Source: Microbacterium oxydans (lineage in GTDB: Bacteria; Actinomycetota; Actinomycetes; Actinomycetales; Microbacteriaceae). Taken from it: DNA of 64,000 nucleotides. Location: contig NZ_FMIR01000009.1 of NCBI RefSeq assembly GCF_900095745.1, positions 62,001 to 126,000 on the forward strand. The letters are read 5' to 3'. Shown piece after piece: positions 34,003 to 44,833 of this stretch. The translations under genes and the position numbers were made by a program. Under the pieces are notes generated by a model. That model did not search any database, was not told where the DNA came from, and saw only the letters and a program-made list of their open reading frames with translations. How positions within the stretch are numbered: the stretch's first letter is position 1; each line of letters starts with the position of its first letter.

Positions 34003-34010
34003 GGTCGGAC

Positions 34011-34670
34011 ATGGTTGACATCAACTCCAAGATTTCCAAGGGCATGCTGGGCACGAAGCTCGGTATGACCCAGGTCTGGAACGAGAGCGGCAAGCTCGTT
34101 CCCGTCACCGTCATCGAGCTCGCCTCGAACGTGGTCACGCAGATCCGTACCCCCGAGAAGGACGGCTACAACGCCGTGCAGATCGCGTACGGCCAGATCG
34201 ACCCCCGCAAGGTGAACAAGCCCCTCACGGCTCACTTCGAGGCAGCCGGCGTCACGCCGCGTCGTCACGTCACCGAGATCCGCACCGCGGACGCCGGCGA
34301 CTACAGCCTGGGCCAGGAGCTCACGGTCGACGGCACCTTCGAAGCCGGCCAGCTCGTCGACGTCGTCGGCACGAGCAAGGGCAAGGGCTTCGCCGGTGTC
34401 ATGAAGCGTCACAACTTCAAGGGCGTCTCGGCTTCGCACGGTTCGCACCGCAACCACCGCAAGCCCGGCTCGATCGGCGCATCGTCGACCCCGAGCCGCG
34501 TCTTCAAGGGCATGCGCATGGCCGGCCGTATGGGTGGCGAGCGTGTGACCGTCCTCAACCTCACGGTGCACGCCGTCGACATCGAGAAGGGTCTGCTGCT
34601 CGTCAAGGGCGCCGTCCCCGGTGCTCGTGGCCGCATCGTCTATGTCCGCAACGCAGTGAAGGGTGCCTGA
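34011..34670 (+). CDS. rplC: 50S ribosomal protein L3
   Basis: This 219-residue L3 has [14 protein letters not shown] at its N-terminus, then the loop reaching the peptidyl transferase centre ([25 protein letters not shown]). The ATG at 34011 gives the family length. The longer frame starting inside rpsJ is rejected. It lies eight bases after rpsJ. Confidence 0.98.
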   Translation: MVDINSKISKGMLGTKLGMTQVWNESGKLVPVTVIELASNVVTQIRTPEKDGYNAVQIAYGQIDPRKVNKPLTAHFEAAGVTPRRHVTEIRTADAGDYSLGQELTVDGTFEAGQLVDVVGTSKGKGFAGVMKRHNFKGVSASHGSHRNHRKPGSIGASSTPSRVFKGMRMAGRMGGERVTVLNLTVHAVDIEKGLLLVKGAVPGARGRIVYVRNAVKGA

Positions 34671-34672
34671 AC

Positions 34673-35335
34673 ATGGCTGACTCCACTCTCGCGCTCGACG
34701 TCCTCAAGGCAGACGGCAAGAAAGCAAGCTCCATCGAGCTTCCCGCCGCGCTGTTCGACGCCAAGACGAACATCCCGCTCATCCACCAGGTCGTCGTCGC
34801 GCAGCTCGCGGCGGCTCGCCAGGGCACGCACTCGACCAAGCGTCGTGGCGAGGTCTCCGGTGCCGGCCGCAAGCCCTTCAAGCAGAAGGGCACGGGTAAC
34901 GCCCGTCAGGGTTCCATCCGCGCGCCGCACATGACCGGTGGTGGCATCGTCCACGGCCCGAAGCCGCGTGACTACTCGCAGCGCACCCCCAAGAAGATGA
35001 TCGCCGCCGCCCTGCTGGGCGCGCTCAGCGACCGCTTCCGCGGTGACCGCATCCACGCCATCGAGTCCTTCGGGATCGACGGCACGCCCTCGACGAAGAC
35101 CGCGGTGAACTTCCTCACCAACGTCGTCTCGTCGAAGAACGTGCTCGTCGTGATCGAGCGCAACGACGACGTGACGCTGAAGAGCATCCGCAACCTGTCG
35201 AACCTGCACGTGCTGACGTTCGACCAGCTCAACGCATACGACGTGCTCGTCTCCGACGACATCGTCTTCACCCAGGCCGCGCTCGAGGGCTTCATCGCCT
35301 CCAAGTCCGGCGCCAACCAGGAGGTCTCCGCATGA
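34673..35335 (+). CDS. rplD: 50S ribosomal protein L4
   Basis: This 220-residue L4 has the exit-tunnel loop [32 protein letters not shown] (about 58-90), unaltered at the macrolide-relevant segment. In other bacteria L4 represses its own operon, which fits the long leader seen here. Its stop overlaps the rplW start (ATGA). Confidence 0.98.
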   Translation: MADSTLALDVLKADGKKASSIELPAALFDAKTNIPLIHQVVVAQLAAARQGTHSTKRRGEVSGAGRKPFKQKGTGNARQGSIRAPHMTGGGIVHGPKPRDYSQRTPKKMIAAALLGALSDRFRGDRIHAIESFGIDGTPSTKTAVNFLTNVVSSKNVLVVIERNDDVTLKSIRNLSNLHVLTFDQLNAYDVLVSDDIVFTQAALEGFIASKSGANQEVSA

Positions 35336-35655
35336 GCGAGCAGGCATCTGTTCTCCAGACGGCCCTGAACAAGGACCCGCGCGACATCATCCTGAAGCCG
35401 GTCGTGTCCGAGAAGAGCTACGGGCTCATCGATGAAGGAAAGTACACCTTCCTCGTCGACCCGCGCGCTTCGAAGACCGAGATCAAGCTCGCCATCGAGA
35501 AGATCTTCGGCGTCAAGGTCGCAGGGGTCAACACCCTCAACCGCGTCGGCAAGGCTCGCCGCACCCGCTTCGGCACCGGCAAGCGCAAGGACACCAAGCG
35601 CGCCATCGTCACCCTGAAGTCGGGCACCATCGACATCTTCACGGCAATCGGCTGA
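35332..35655 (+). CDS. rplW: 50S ribosomal protein L23
   Basis: This 107-residue L23 has [23 protein letters not shown], whose VVSEKS segment docks trigger factor and SRP at the tunnel exit. It carries about 15 extra N-terminal residues relative to short homologues. Coupled to rplD by a four-base overlap. Confidence 0.97.
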   Translation: MSEQASVLQTALNKDPRDIILKPVVSEKSYGLIDEGKYTFLVDPRASKTEIKLAIEKIFGVKVAGVNTLNRVGKARRTRFGTGKRKDTKRAIVTLKSGTIDIFTAIG

Positions 35656-35675
35656 TCCGGGGGATAAGGACAATA

Positions 35676-36515
35676 ATGGCTATTCGCAAGTACAAGCCCA
35701 CGACCCCGGGCCGTCGAGGCTCGTCGGTGGCTGACTTCGCCGAGATCACTCGATCGACGCCGGAGAAGTCGCTGCTGCGCCCGCTCTCGAAGACCGGTGG
35801 TCGCAACAACCAGGGCCGCATCACGACCCGTCACATCGGTGGTGGCCACAAGCGCCAGTACCGCGTCATCGACTTCCGTCGTAACGACAAGGACGGCGTC
35901 AACGCCAAGGTCGCTCACATCGAGTACGACCCCAACCGCACCGCGCGCATCGCGCTGCTGCACTACTTCGACGGTGAGAAGCGCTACATCCTCGCTCCGG
36001 CGAAGCTGAAGCAGGGCGACGTCGTCGAGTCGGGTGCCGGGGCTGACATCAAGCCGGGCAACAACCTCCCGCTGAAGAACATCCCCACGGGTACCGTCAT
36101 CCACGCGATCGAGCTCCGCCCCGGCGGCGGCGCGAAGATGGCACGTTCGGCCGGTGCATCCGTCCGCCTCGTCGCCAAGGACGGCAACTTCGCCCAGCTG
36201 CGTCTCCCCTCGGGCGAGATCCGCAACGTCGATGCGCGCTGCCGCGCGACCATCGGCGAGGTCGGCAACGCCGAGCAGTCGAACATCAACTGGGGTAAGG
36301 CCGGCCGCATGCGCTGGAAGGGCGTCCGCCCGACCGTGCGTGGTGTCGCGATGAACCCGGTGGATCACCCGCACGGTGGTGGTGAGGGTAAGACCTCTGG
36401 TGGTCGTCACCCCGTCTCCCCGTGGGGCCAGGCTGAGGGTCGTACCCGTCACGCCAACAAGGAAAGCGACAAGTACATCGTGCGTCGTCGTAACGCCGGC
36501 AAGAAGCGTAAGTAG
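35676..36515 (+). CDS. rplB: 50S ribosomal protein L2
   Basis: This 279-residue L2 has the conserved C-terminal [13 protein letters not shown] segment with the histidine near the peptidyl transferase centre. It ends in [18 protein letters not shown] precedes the ATG. Confidence 0.98.
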   Translation: MAIRKYKPTTPGRRGSSVADFAEITRSTPEKSLLRPLSKTGGRNNQGRITTRHIGGGHKRQYRVIDFRRNDKDGVNAKVAHIEYDPNRTARIALLHYFDGEKRYILAPAKLKQGDVVESGAGADIKPGNNLPLKNIPTGTVIHAIELRPGGGAKMARSAGASVRLVAKDGNFAQLRLPSGEIRNVDARCRATIGEVGNAEQSNINWGKAGRMRWKGVRPTVRGVAMNPVDHPHGGGEGKTSGGRHPVSPWGQAEGRTRHANKESDKYIVRRRNAGKKRK

Positions 36516-36527
36516 GAGTAAGAGAAG

Positions 36528-36809
36528 ATGCCTCGCAGTCTTAAGAAGGGCCCCTTCGTCGACGATCACCTGCTTCGCAAGGTGGTCGTGCAGAACGAAG
36601 CCGGCACCAAGAACGTCATCAAGACCTGGTCCCGTCGGTCCATGATCATCCCGGCCATGCTGGGTCACACGATCGCGGTCCACGACGGACGCAAGCACAT
36701 CCCTGTGTTCGTGTCCGAGACCATGGTCGGTCACAAGCTGGGCGAGTTCGCGCCCACCCGCACCTTCCGCGGCCACGAGAAGGACGACAAGAAGGGGCGG
36801 CGCCGCTAA
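36528..36809 (+). CDS. rpsS: 30S ribosomal protein S19
   Basis: This 93-residue S19 has [28 protein letters not shown] and [24 protein letters not shown]. It binds the 30S head with S13. Its stop overlaps the rplV ATG (TAATG). Confidence 0.98.
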   Translation: MPRSLKKGPFVDDHLLRKVVVQNEAGTKNVIKTWSRRSMIIPAMLGHTIAVHDGRKHIPVFVSETMVGHKLGEFAPTRTFRGHEKDDKKGRRR

Positions 36810-37207
36810 TGGTCGAATCGATCGCACGCGTGCGACACATCCGCGTGACCCCTCAGAAGGCTCGTCGTGTCGTCGCGCTCATCAAGGGCAAGCAGGCCCA
36901 GGAGGCTCTGGCGATCCTGAAGTTCGCGCAGCAGAGCGCCAGTGAGCCGATCTACAAGCTTGTCGCGTCGGCCATGGCCAACGCGCAGGTCAAGGCAGAT
37001 CGCGACGGCGAGTTCCTCGACGAGAAGGACCTGTACGTGGCCAACGCGTACGTCGACGAGGGCACCACGCTCAAGCGTTTCCAGCCCCGTGCACAGGGTC
37101 GCGCTTTCCAGATCAAGAAGCGCACGAGCCACATCACGGTCGTGCTCTCGACGCCTGAGGCAGCTCCGGCCGCCACGGGCGACAGCAACAAGAAGGCGAG
37201 CAAGTAA
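36809..37207 (+). CDS. rplV: 50S ribosomal protein L22
   Basis: This 132-residue L22 has [26 protein letters not shown] and the tunnel beta-hairpin [26 protein letters not shown] Ser/Ala/Lys tail (about 115-132) extends the usual length. Translationally coupled at both ends. Confidence 0.98.
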   Translation: MVESIARVRHIRVTPQKARRVVALIKGKQAQEALAILKFAQQSASEPIYKLVASAMANAQVKADRDGEFLDEKDLYVANAYVDEGTTLKRFQPRAQGRAFQIKKRTSHITVVLSTPEAAPAATGDSNKKASK

Positions 37208-37962
37208 TGGGACAGAAGGTAAACCCGTACGGCTTCCGTCTCGGCATCACGACGGACCACGTCTCGCGTTGGTTCTCTGACTCGACGAAGCCGGGTCAGC
37301 GTTACGCCGACTACGTCGCCGAGGACATCAAGATCCGCAACCTGCTCAAGACGCAGCTCGACCGCGCCGGTGTCTCGAACATCGAGATCGAGCGCACCCG
37401 TGACCGCGTCCGCGTCGACATCCACACCGCCCGTCCGGGCATCGTGATCGGTCGTCGTGGCGCCGAGGCCGAGCGCATCCGCGGCGACCTCGAGAAGCTC
37501 TCGGGCAAGCAGATCCAGCTGAACATCCTCGAGGTCAAGAACCCCGAGGCTGACGCTCAGCTCGTCGCACAGGGCATCGCCGAGCAGCTCTCTGCTCGTG
37601 TGGCGTTCCGTCGTGCGATGCGCAAGGGTCTGCAGGGCGCTCAGCGCGCCGGCGCCAAGGGCATCCGCATCCAGGTCTCCGGCCGCCTCGGCGGCGCCGA
37701 GATGAGCCGTTCGGAGTTCTACCGCGAGGGTCGTGTGCCGCTGCACACGCTTCGCGCGAACATCGACTACGGCTTCTACGAGGCGAAGACCACCTTCGGC
37801 CGTATCGGTGTGAAGGTCTGGATCTACAAGGGCGACCTGACCGCCAAGGAGCTCGCTCGCGAGCAGGCAAACGCACCCAAGGCTCGTCGCGACGACCGTG
37901 GTGGCGACCGCCGCCGTGCCCCGCGCAACGAGGCACCTGTCGCAGAAGGAGCGTCGGCATAA
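37207..37962 (+). CDS. rpsC: 30S ribosomal protein S3
   Basis: This 251-residue S3 has [15 protein letters not shown], a KH domain with [14 protein letters not shown], and the C-terminal S3 domain ([31 protein letters not shown]). The basic, Ala-rich tail is about 40 residues longer than in E. coli. Confidence 0.98.
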   Translation: MGQKVNPYGFRLGITTDHVSRWFSDSTKPGQRYADYVAEDIKIRNLLKTQLDRAGVSNIEIERTRDRVRVDIHTARPGIVIGRRGAEAERIRGDLEKLSGKQIQLNILEVKNPEADAQLVAQGIAEQLSARVAFRRAMRKGLQGAQRAGAKGIRIQVSGRLGGAEMSRSEFYREGRVPLHTLRANIDYGFYEAKTTFGRIGVKVWIYKGDLTAKELAREQANAPKARRDDRGGDRRRAPRNEAPVAEGASA

Positions 37963-38381
37963 TGCTCATCCCCCGTAAGGTCAAGTTCCGCAAGCAGCAC
38001 CACCCGGGTCGCTCGGGCCAGGCAACCGGCGGCACGAAGGTCTCCTTCGGCGAGTACGGTATCCAGGCTCTGACCCCCGCTTACGTGACGAACCGTCAGA
38101 TCGAGTCCGCTCGTATCGCGATGACCCGTCACATCAAGCGTGGTGGAAAGGTGTGGATCAACATCTACCCCGACCGTCCGCTCACGAAGAAGCCTGCTGA
38201 GACCCGCATGGGTTCCGGTAAGGGTTCCCCCGAGTGGTGGGTCGCCAACGTCAAGCCGGGCCGTGTCCTCTTCGAGGTCGCGGGTGTCGACGAGGAGCTC
38301 GCACGCGAAGCTCTGACCCGTGCAATTCACAAGCTGCCTCTCAAGGCACGCATCATCAAGCGCGAGGAGGGCGACGCGTAA
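37962..38381 (+). CDS. rplP: 50S ribosomal protein L16
   Basis: This 139-residue L16 has [47 protein letters not shown] and [17 protein letters not shown], near the A site. It overlaps neighbours by single bases (TAATG). Confidence 0.98.
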   Translation: MLIPRKVKFRKQHHPGRSGQATGGTKVSFGEYGIQALTPAYVTNRQIESARIAMTRHIKRGGKVWINIYPDRPLTKKPAETRMGSGKGSPEWWVANVKPGRVLFEVAGVDEELAREALTRAIHKLPLKARIIKREEGDA

Positions 38382-38698
38382 TGGCGATCGGCACCAAGGA
38401 GCTCGCCCCGGCAGAGCTCGATACATTCGAAGACCAGCGCCTCGTCGAGGAGCTGCGCAAGGCCAAGGAGGAGCTGTTCAACCTCCGTTTCCAGTCGGCC
38501 ACCGGCCAGCTGGAGAGCCACGGCCGCATCCGCGCCGTCAAGCGCGACATCGCGCGTCTCTACACGGTGATCCGCGAACGTGAGCTGGGCATCCGTGCGA
38601 CGCCCGCTCCGGTCGAGGTCCCCGCGAAGAAGGCGACCAAGTCGAAGGCGAAGAAGGCGGACTCCGCCGACGACGCCGTGAAGGAAGAGGCTGAGTGA
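38381..38698 (+). CDS. rpmC: 50S ribosomal protein L29 with C-terminal extension
   Basis: This 105-residue L29 has a core (about 1-68: [49 protein letters not shown]) that is normal. Residues about 70-105 are a low-complexity Lys/Ala then acidic tail, about 40 residues beyond the usual 60-70. The start at 38381 overlaps the rplP stop. Confidence 0.96.
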   Translation: MAIGTKELAPAELDTFEDQRLVEELRKAKEELFNLRFQSATGQLESHGRIRAVKRDIARLYTVIRERELGIRATPAPVEVPAKKATKSKAKKADSADDAVKEEAE

Positions 38699-39030
38699 TG
38701 GCCACCAAGAAGGAAGCGACTGTGGAGACGCAGGCCGCAGGACACGAGTCGTCTGAGCACGACGTCCGCGACTCCGCTGCCCGCGGTTACCGCAAGGCGC
38801 GTCGCGGCTACGTCGTCAGCGACAAGATGGACAAGACCATCGTGGTCGAGGTCGAGGACCGCGTGAAGCACCCGCTTTACGGCAAGGTCATCCGCCGCAC
38901 CTCGAAGGTCAAGGCGCACGATGAGGCGAACTCCGCCGGCATCGGCGACCTGGTCCTGATCAACGAGACCCGCCCGCTGAGCGCCACGAAGCGCTGGCGC
39001 CTGGTGGAGATTCTGGAGAAGGCCAAGTGA
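38698..39030 (+). CDS. rpsQ: 30S ribosomal protein S17
   Basis: This 110-residue S17 has a core ([46 protein letters not shown]) that is standard. A charged N-terminal extension of about 30 residues precedes it. The ATG at 38698 overlaps the rpmC stop; the GTG three bases earlier is less likely. Confidence 0.96.
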   Translation: MATKKEATVETQAAGHESSEHDVRDSAARGYRKARRGYVVSDKMDKTIVVEVEDRVKHPLYGKVIRRTSKVKAHDEANSAGIGDLVLINETRPLSATKRWRLVEILEKAK

Positions 39031-39395
39031 TTCAGCAGGAATCCCGACTCAAGGTCGCCGACAACACCGGCGCCAAGGAGCTCCTCACGATTCGCGTCCT
39101 CGGTGGCTCGAAGCGTCGTTACGCCGGTCTCGGCGACACCATCGTCGCGACCGTCAAGGACGCGATCCCCGGTGGCAACGTGAAGAAGGGCGACGTCGTC
39201 AAGGCGGTCATCGTCCGCACCAAGAAGGAGGTCCGTCGTCCGGACGGCTCCTACATCAAGTTCGACGAGAACGCCGCAGTGATCCTGAAGAACGACGGGG
39301 AGCCCCGCGGCACCCGTATCTTCGGGCCGGTCGGTCGTGAGCTTCGCGACAAGAAGTTCATGAAGATCGTCTCGCTGGCGCCGGAGGTCATCTAA
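39027..39395 (+). CDS. rplN: 50S ribosomal protein L14
   Basis: This 122-residue L14 has [35 protein letters not shown], and [23 protein letters not shown], of standard length. The GTG start overlaps the rpsQ stop. Confidence 0.98.
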   Translation: MIQQESRLKVADNTGAKELLTIRVLGGSKRRYAGLGDTIVATVKDAIPGGNVKKGDVVKAVIVRTKKEVRRPDGSYIKFDENAAVILKNDGEPRGTRIFGPVGRELRDKKFMKIVSLAPEVI

Positions 39396-39397
39396 TC

Positions 39398-39757
39398 ATG
39401 GCGAAGATCAAGAAGGGTGACCTGGTTCAGGTCATCACCGGTGCCACGCAGGAGCGTGGCGGCGACCGTGGCAAGCAGGGCAAGGTCCTCGACGTGCTCG
39501 GCGACAAGAACCGCGTGATCGTCGAAGGCGTGAACTACGTCACCAAGCACACCCGCGTCGGACAGACGCAGCGTGGCACCAAGACCGGAGGCATCGAGAC
39601 CGTCGAAGCCTCCATCCACATCTCGAACGTCGCACTCGTCGACCCCTCGACCAAGAAGCCGACCAAGGTCGGCCACCGGGTCGAGGAGCAGACCAAGGAC
39701 GGCGTCAAGCGCACCGTCCGCGTGCGGTACGCGAAGAAGAGCGGTAAGGACCTCTGA
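39398..39757 (+). CDS. rplX: 50S ribosomal protein L24
   Basis: This 119-residue L24 has the KOW motif ([31 protein letters not shown]) at the N-terminus and [29 protein letters not shown]. It initiates 50S assembly. Overlaps the rplE start. Confidence 0.98.
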   Translation: MAKIKKGDLVQVITGATQERGGDRGKQGKVLDVLGDKNRVIVEGVNYVTKHTRVGQTQRGTKTGGIETVEASIHISNVALVDPSTKKPTKVGHRVEEQTKDGVKRTVRVRYAKKSGKDL

Positions 39758-40347
39758 TGAGCACCGACACTGCCGCGCCGGCTGGCAAGATCCAGCCGCG
39801 CCTGAAGCAGAAGTACAACAGCGAGATCAAGAAGGCTCTGCAGGAAGAGTTCGGCTACGCGAACGTCATGCAGATCCCCGGACTGGTCAAGGTCGTCGTG
39901 AACACCGGTGTCGGCGAGGCAGCTCGCGACAGCAAGGTGATCGATGGTGCGGTCGACGACCTCACCAAGATCACCGGCCAGAAGCCGATCGTCACGAAGG
40001 CCCGCAAGTCCATCGCGCAGTTCAAGCTGCGTGAGGGCCAGGCCATCGGCGCGCACGTCACCCTCCGCGGTGACCGCGCGTGGGAGTTCGTTGACCGTCT
40101 CGTGTCGCTGGCACTGCCCCGTATCCGCGACTTCCGCGGTCTCTCGGGCAAGCAGTTCGACGGCAACGGCAACTACACCTTCGGTCTCCAGGAGCAGAGC
40201 GTGTTCCACGAGATCGATCAGGACAAGATCGACCGGGTTCGCGGTTTCGACATCACCGTCGTCACCACCGCGAAGACGGATGACGAGGGTCGGGCACTGC
40301 TCCGTCACCTCGGCTTCCCGTTCCGCTCGGAAGACGCACAGGCGTGA
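39757..40347 (+). CDS. rplE: 50S ribosomal protein L5
   Basis: This 196-residue L5 has [50 protein letters not shown] and [10 protein letters not shown]-like segments, and contacts 5S rRNA. In most bacteria rpsN follows; here a palindromic repeat does. Confidence 0.98.
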   Translation: MSTDTAAPAGKIQPRLKQKYNSEIKKALQEEFGYANVMQIPGLVKVVVNTGVGEAARDSKVIDGAVDDLTKITGQKPIVTKARKSIAQFKLREGQAIGAHVTLRGDRAWEFVDRLVSLALPRIRDFRGLSGKQFDGNGNYTFGLQEQSVFHEIDQDKIDRVRGFDITVVTTAKTDDEGRALLRHLGFPFRSEDAQA

Positions 40348-40349
40348 CC

Positions 40350-40393
40350 CTTCGACAGGCTCAGGGACCCTCGGGTTGCTGAGCCTGTCGAAG
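40350..40393. repeat. REP-like palindrome CTTCGACAGGCTCAG/CTGAGCCTGTCGAAG
   Basis: Perfect 15-bp arms (40350-40364 and 40379-40393) flank a 14-base loop that can itself pair ACCC/GGGT. The sequence CTTCGACAGGCTCAG is the type of dispersed palindrome common in Microbacteriaceae genomes. It starts two bases after the rplE stop, where rpsN is usually found. Confidence 0.7.
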
Positions 40394-40411
40394 CACTCGC
40401 CGACATGCACC

Positions 40412-40417
40412 TACAAT
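40412..40417 (+). promoter_or_regulatory. -10 box ahead of rpsH
   Basis: TACAAT lies about 75 bp before rpsH, just after the palindrome. The -35 is poor (region 40389-40394). It could restart transcription of the rest of the spc operon. Confidence 0.4.
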
Positions 40418-40491
40418 TGAAGATTGCGTGTCATCGCAGGCCGTCTGTCGTGTAACGGCAGCCGGAACCTCATGAACAAAGGAAAACAACA

Positions 40492-40890
40492 ATGACAATG
40501 ACAGACCCGGTCGCAGATCTGCTGACCCGTCTGCGTAACGCGAACTCGGCGCACCACGATTCCGTGACCCTGCCGTCGAGCAAGCTCAAGACGAACATCG
40601 CTCAGATCCTCCAGCAGGAGGGCTACATCGCCGGCTGGGAGACCTCTGACGCTCGCGTCGGACAGAACCTCACGCTGACGCTGAAGTACGGCCCCAACCG
40701 TGAGCGCTCGATCGCTGGTATCAAGCGCGTCTCGAAGCCCGGCCTCCGCGTCTACGCGAAGTCCACCGAGCTCCCCACGGTCCTCGGCGGTCTCGGCGTG
40801 GCCATCCTGTCCACCTCCTCCGGTCTTCTCACCGACCGTCAGGCTGAGCAGAAGGGCGTGGGCGGAGAAGTTCTCGCCTACGTGTGGTAA
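40492..40890 (+). CDS. rpsH: 30S ribosomal protein S8
   Basis: This 132-residue S8 has [20 protein letters not shown], then [25 protein letters not shown] and the end GGEVLAYVW. Two ATGs (40492 and 40498) are both usable. AAAGGA lies before the first. In E. coli S8 represses the spc operon. Confidence 0.98.
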   Translation: MTMTDPVADLLTRLRNANSAHHDSVTLPSSKLKTNIAQILQQEGYIAGWETSDARVGQNLTLTLKYGPNRERSIAGIKRVSKPGLRVYAKSTELPTVLGGLGVAILSTSSGLLTDRQAEQKGVGGEVLAYVW

Positions 40891-40896
40891 TTCGAA

Positions 40897-41433
40897 ATGT
40901 CCCGTATTGGACGACTTCCCATCGACGTTCCCGCGGACGTGACCGTTTCGGTCGCAGGCCGTGTGGTCTCGGTGAAGGGCCCCAAGGGTGAGCTCACCCT
41001 GACGGTGGCCAACCCCATCGAGGTCGCGGTCGAGGAGAACCAGGTTCTGGTCTCCCGTCCCGACGACGAGCGCGAGTCGCGGTCGCTTCACGGCCTGACC
41101 CGCACGCTCATCAACAACAACATCATCGGCGTGACCCAGGGCTACACCAAGGGTCTCGAGGTCGTCGGCACCGGTTACCGCGTGCAGCAGAAGGGGAGCT
41201 CGGTCGAGTTCGCCCTCGGCTTCTCGCACCCGGTCCTGATCGACCCGCCCGCCGGCATCACGCTCACGGTCGAGGGCACCACCAAGCTCACCGTCAGCGG
41301 GATCGACAAGCAGGCTGTCGGCGAGGCAGCTGCCAACATCCGCAAGATCCGCAAGCCCGAGCCGTACAAGGGCAAGGGTGTGCGCTACGCCGGCGAGAAC
41401 GTGCGTCGCAAGGCCGGAAAGAGTGGTAAGTAA
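40897..41433 (+). CDS. rplF: 50S ribosomal protein L6
   Basis: This 178-residue L6 has [17 protein letters not shown], the duplicated L6 fold, [15 protein letters not shown] and the signature [25 protein letters not shown]. Standard length. Confidence 0.98.
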   Translation: MSRIGRLPIDVPADVTVSVAGRVVSVKGPKGELTLTVANPIEVAVEENQVLVSRPDDERESRSLHGLTRTLINNNIIGVTQGYTKGLEVVGTGYRVQQKGSSVEFALGFSHPVLIDPPAGITLTVEGTTKLTVSGIDKQAVGEAAANIRKIRKPEPYKGKGVRYAGENVRRKAGKSGK

Positions 41434-41435
41434 CC

Positions 41436-41795
41436 ATGGCTCTCAAGTCAAAGTCTGACGCCCGCGCGCGTCGTCACGCCCGCCTTCGCAAGAAGGTCGT
41501 CGGCACCGAGGTGCGTCCGCGCCTCGTCGTCAACCGCTCGGCCCGCCACGTCTTCGTGCAGCTGGTCGACGACAGCAAGGGTCACACCGTGGCGTCGGCA
41601 TCGACGCTCGAGACCGACCTGCGCTCGCTCGAGGGTGACAAGACCGCCAAGGCCCGCAAGGTCGGCGAGCTCCTCGCCGAGCGTGCGAAGGCTGCCGGCG
41701 TTTCCGAGGCAGTGTTCGACCGTGGCGGTAACCGCTACGCCGGTCGTGTCGCCGCCATCGCCGACGGCGCCCGCGAAGGGGGTCTGGCACTGTGA
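41436..41795 (+). CDS. rplR: 50S ribosomal protein L18
   Basis: This 119-residue L18 has [38 protein letters not shown] and ends in [26 protein letters not shown]. It binds 5S rRNA. Its stop overlaps the GTG of rpsE. Confidence 0.98.
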   Translation: MALKSKSDARARRHARLRKKVVGTEVRPRLVVNRSARHVFVQLVDDSKGHTVASASTLETDLRSLEGDKTAKARKVGELLAERAKAAGVSEAVFDRGGNRYAGRVAAIADGAREGGLAL

Positions 41796-42508
41796 GTGAC
41801 AACAAGGAGAACGAAGTGACCGAAACGGCTGCTGCCGCTCCCGAGGCGGCCGCTGTCGTCTCTGAGACGGCCGCCGGCACGACCCAGGCTGAGCCTGCTC
41901 GCGAAGGCCGCCGTGGCGGCGGTCGCGATCGCAACCAGGGTGGCGGCCGCGACCGCAACTCGCGCGACCGTGGCGACAACCAGTTCCTGGAGCGCGTCGT
42001 CACCATCAACCGCGTCTCGAAGGTCGTGAAGGGTGGTCGTCGCTTCAGCTTCACCGCCCTCGTGGTCGTCGGTGACGGCAACGGTCTGGTCGGCGTCGGC
42101 TATGGCAAGGCCCGAGAGGTCCCCCTGGCGATCTCGAAGGGTGTCGAAGAGGCCAAGCGCAACTTCTTCCGCGTTCCGCGCGTCGGCAGCACCATCCCGC
42201 ACCCGGTGCAGGGTGAGGCCGCCGCTGGTGTGGTCCTGCTCCGTCCGGCCGCTGCCGGTACCGGTGTCATCGCCGGTGGTCCGGTCCGCGCCGTGCTCGA
42301 GTGCGCCGGTATCCACGACGTGCTGTCGAAGTCGCTCGGTTCGTCGAACACGATCAACATCGTGCACGCGACGGTCACCGCCCTGAAGCAGCTCGAGGAG
42401 CCTCGTGCGGTCGCCGCGCGTCGCGGTCTCGAGTTCGACCAGGTCGCCCCTGCCCGCCTCGTGCGTGCAGAGGCCGAGGCCATCGCCGCACAGAAGGTAG
42501 GTGCCTGA
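41792..42508 (+). CDS. rpsE: 30S ribosomal protein S5 with N-terminal extension
   Basis: This 238-residue S5 has its conserved double-stranded RNA-binding and S5 C domains at about 65-225 ([54 protein letters not shown]-like). The first 65 residues are an Ala/Glu- then Arg/Gly-rich extension ([21 protein letters not shown]). GTG start overlaps rplR. Confidence 0.97.
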   Translation: MSDNKENEVTETAAAAPEAAAVVSETAAGTTQAEPAREGRRGGGRDRNQGGGRDRNSRDRGDNQFLERVVTINRVSKVVKGGRRFSFTALVVVGDGNGLVGVGYGKAREVPLAISKGVEEAKRNFFRVPRVGSTIPHPVQGEAAAGVVLLRPAAAGTGVIAGGPVRAVLECAGIHDVLSKSLGSSNTINIVHATVTALKQLEEPRAVAARRGLEFDQVAPARLVRAEAEAIAAQKVGA

Positions 42509-42693
42509 TGGCCGCGCGACTGAAGGTCACGCAGATCAAGTCCAAGGTGAGCGAGAAGCAGAACCAGCGTGACACGCTGCGCAGCCTCGGTCTCAAGCGG
42601 ATCGGTGACACCACCGTCCGCCCCGACGACGCGCAGACGCGCGGTTACGTCAAGACCGTCGCACACCTCGTCAAGGTTGAGGAGATCGACTAA
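42508..42693 (+). CDS. rpmD: 50S ribosomal protein L30
   Basis: This 61-residue L30 has [37 protein letters not shown], of usual size. The ATG overlaps the rpsE stop (TGATG). The longer open frame upstream is an rpsE shadow. Confidence 0.97.
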   Translation: MAARLKVTQIKSKVSEKQNQRDTLRSLGLKRIGDTTVRPDDAQTRGYVKTVAHLVKVEEID

Positions 42694-43328
42694 TGGCTGA
42701 GAAGAACGAGGCCGTCGAGGCCGAGAAGGCCCCGAAGAAGGCTGCAGCTCCCAAGGCTGCTGCTGCAAAGAAGCCCGCTGCGAAGAAGGCTCCGGCCAAG
42801 ACCGCTGCGTCCGCCGCCAAGGCTGACGCTCCGGCCAAGAAGCCGGCCGCCAAGAAGGCTGCGCCGGCGAAGGATGCTCCGGCATCCCGCCCCGGCGTGC
42901 TGAAGGTGCACCACCTGCGTCCGGTCCCCGGATCCAACACCGCCAAGACTCGCGTCGGCCGTGGTGAGGGTTCCAAGGGTAAGACCGCTGGTCGTGGTAC
43001 CAAGGGCACCAAGGCGCGCAACACCGTTCGCGTCGGCTTCGAGGGTGGGCAGATGCCGCTGCACATGCGCACCCCGAAGCTGCGCGGGTTCAAGAACCCG
43101 TTCCGCGTCGAGTACCAGGTCGTGAACCTGGAGAAGCTCGCGGAGCTGTACCCCAAGGGTGGCGATGTCACCATCGGCGACCTGGTCGCCAAGGGTGCCG
43201 TTCGCAAGAACGAGAAGGTCAAGGTTCTCGGAAACGGCGACATCGCCGTGAAGCTCACCGTTTCGGTCGACAAGGTCTCGGGTTCTGCCGAGCAGAAGAT
43301 CGTCGCGGCGGGCGGATCCGTCAAGTAA
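42693..43328 (+). CDS. rplO: 50S ribosomal protein L15 with long Lys/Ala N-terminal extension
   Basis: This 211-residue L15 has a canonical body from about residue 69 ([34 protein letters not shown], then [19 protein letters not shown]). The first 68 residues are an Ala/Lys/Pro repeat region ([13 protein letters not shown]-like) resembling histone H1 tails. The usual family length is about 145. It is the last gene before a strong terminator. Confidence 0.97.
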   Translation: MAEKNEAVEAEKAPKKAAAPKAAAAKKPAAKKAPAKTAASAAKADAPAKKPAAKKAAPAKDAPASRPGVLKVHHLRPVPGSNTAKTRVGRGEGSKGKTAGRGTKGTKARNTVRVGFEGGQMPLHMRTPKLRGFKNPFRVEYQVVNLEKLAELYPKGGDVTIGDLVAKGAVRKNEKVKVLGNGDIAVKLTVSVDKVSGSAEQKIVAAGGSVK

Positions 43329-43337
43329 CCGCAAGAT

Positions 43338-43368
43338 GAGAGGGGCCGGAGATTCTCCGGCCCCTCTC
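43338..43368 (+). terminator. Terminator after rplO
   Basis: GAGAGGGGCCGGAG (43338-43351) and CTCCGGCCCCTCTC (43355-43368) pair perfectly around ATT, followed by GTCGTTTC. This separates the spc operon from secY, which must have its own promoter in 43370-43510; TACCCT (43455-43460) is a candidate -10 with no clear -35. Confidence 0.85.
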
Positions 43369-43510
43369 GTCGTTTCACACTCCGAGACCTCGCTCTGGGG
43401 CCGCATCCGGCGGGCCTGGTATCGGTGACGAATTCCGGGAACCCCGGATTGCGTTACCCTGGTCTTTCAGCCGTCCTTCGGGAATCGGCAACTTTTCAGG
43501 AGGAACGTCC

Positions 43511-44833
43511 TTGTTTAGCGCCATCGCGCGGATCTTCCGCACCCCGGACCTGCGTCGGAAGATCGGTTTCACCCTCGCCATCATCGCGATCTACCGGCTC
43601 GGCTCCAACGTCCCTGCGCCGTTCGTGAACTTCCCGAACGTCGAGGAGTGCCTTGCGGCGAACGCGGGCACCGACGGCCTGCTCGGACTGGTCAACCTCT
43701 TCTCCGGCGGTGCACTGCTGCAGCTGTCGATCTTCGCCCTCGGCGTCATGCCGTACATCACGGCGACGATCATCACGCAGCTGCTCCGCGTGGTCATCCC
43801 GCACTTCGAGGCACTGCACAAGGAAGGACAGGCCGGTCAGGCCCGTCTGACCCAGTACACGCGGTACCTCACCATCGCTCTCGCGCTGCTGCAGTCGACG
43901 ACTCTCGTCACGGTGGCGCGCAGCGGCCAGCTCTTCGGCTCGACCGATCTCGCGGCCTGCCAGCAGCTCCTGACGAACGACGTGTGGTGGGCGCAGCTGC
44001 TCATCATTATGACTATGACGGCCGGTACCGGTCTCATCATGTGGTTCGCCGAGCTCGTCACCGAGCGTGGCATCGGCAACGGCATGTCGCTCCTCATCTT
44101 CACCTCGATCGCCGCGACGTTCCCCGGCGCCATGGGCCTCATCTGGCAGACCAAGGGCTTCGAGGTCTTCCTGCTGGTGCTGCTGGTCGGAATCATCGTC
44201 ATGGGGCTCGTCGTCTTCGTCGAGCAATCGCAACGACGGATCCCCGTCCAGTACGCGAAGCGCATGGTCGGTCGCCGCACGTACGGCGGCACCAACACGT
44301 ACATCCCGATCAAGGTGAACATGGCGGGTGTGATCCCCGTGATCTTCGCGTCGTCGCTGCTCTACATCCCGGCACTCATCGCGCAGTTCAACACTCCGCA
44401 GGACGGATCGACGCCGCCCGAGTGGGTCAGCTGGATCACCGCGAACTTCACCACGGGCAACAGCCCGGTGTACATGGCCGCGTACTTCCTGCTGATCATC
44501 GGTTTCACCTACTTCTACGTGGCGATCACGTTCAATCCGGTCGAGGTCGCGGACAACATGAAGAAGTACGGCGGGTTCATCCCCGGCATCCGTGCGGGCC
44601 GCCCGACGGCCGAGTACCTCGACTACGTGCTCACCCGCATCACGCTCCCGGGCTCGCTGTACCTCGGCCTGATCGCGCTCATCCCGCTGATCGCACTGGC
44701 CACGGTCGGCGCGAACCAGAACTTCCCGTTCGGCGGCGCCTCGATCCTCATCATCGTCGGTGTGGGTCTCGAGACGGTCAAGCAGATCGACGCGCAGCTG
44801 CAGCAGCGACACTATGAAGGGCTCCTCCGATGA
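43511..44833 (+). CDS. secY: Preprotein translocase subunit SecY
   Basis: This 440-residue, ten-TM channel of the Sec translocon has IFRTPDLRRKIGFTLAIIAIYRLGSNVPAPF, ALGVMPYITATIITQLL, and the cytosolic loop with QRRIPVQYAKR. The start codon is TTG, set by AGGAGGAACG and by homology of the N-terminus. Its stop overlaps adk (ATGA). Confidence 0.97.
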   Translation: MFSAIARIFRTPDLRRKIGFTLAIIAIYRLGSNVPAPFVNFPNVEECLAANAGTDGLLGLVNLFSGGALLQLSIFALGVMPYITATIITQLLRVVIPHFEALHKEGQAGQARLTQYTRYLTIALALLQSTTLVTVARSGQLFGSTDLAACQQLLTNDVWWAQLLIIMTMTAGTGLIMWFAELVTERGIGNGMSLLIFTSIAATFPGAMGLIWQTKGFEVFLLVLLVGIIVMGLVVFVEQSQRRIPVQYAKRMVGRRTYGGTNTYIPIKVNMAGVIPVIFASSLLYIPALIAQFNTPQDGSTPPEWVSWITANFTTGNSPVYMAAYFLLIIGFTYFYVAITFNPVEVADNMKKYGGFIPGIRAGRPTAEYLDYVLTRITLPGSLYLGLIALIPLIALATVGANQNFPFGGASILIIVGVGLETVKQIDAQLQQRHYEGLLR

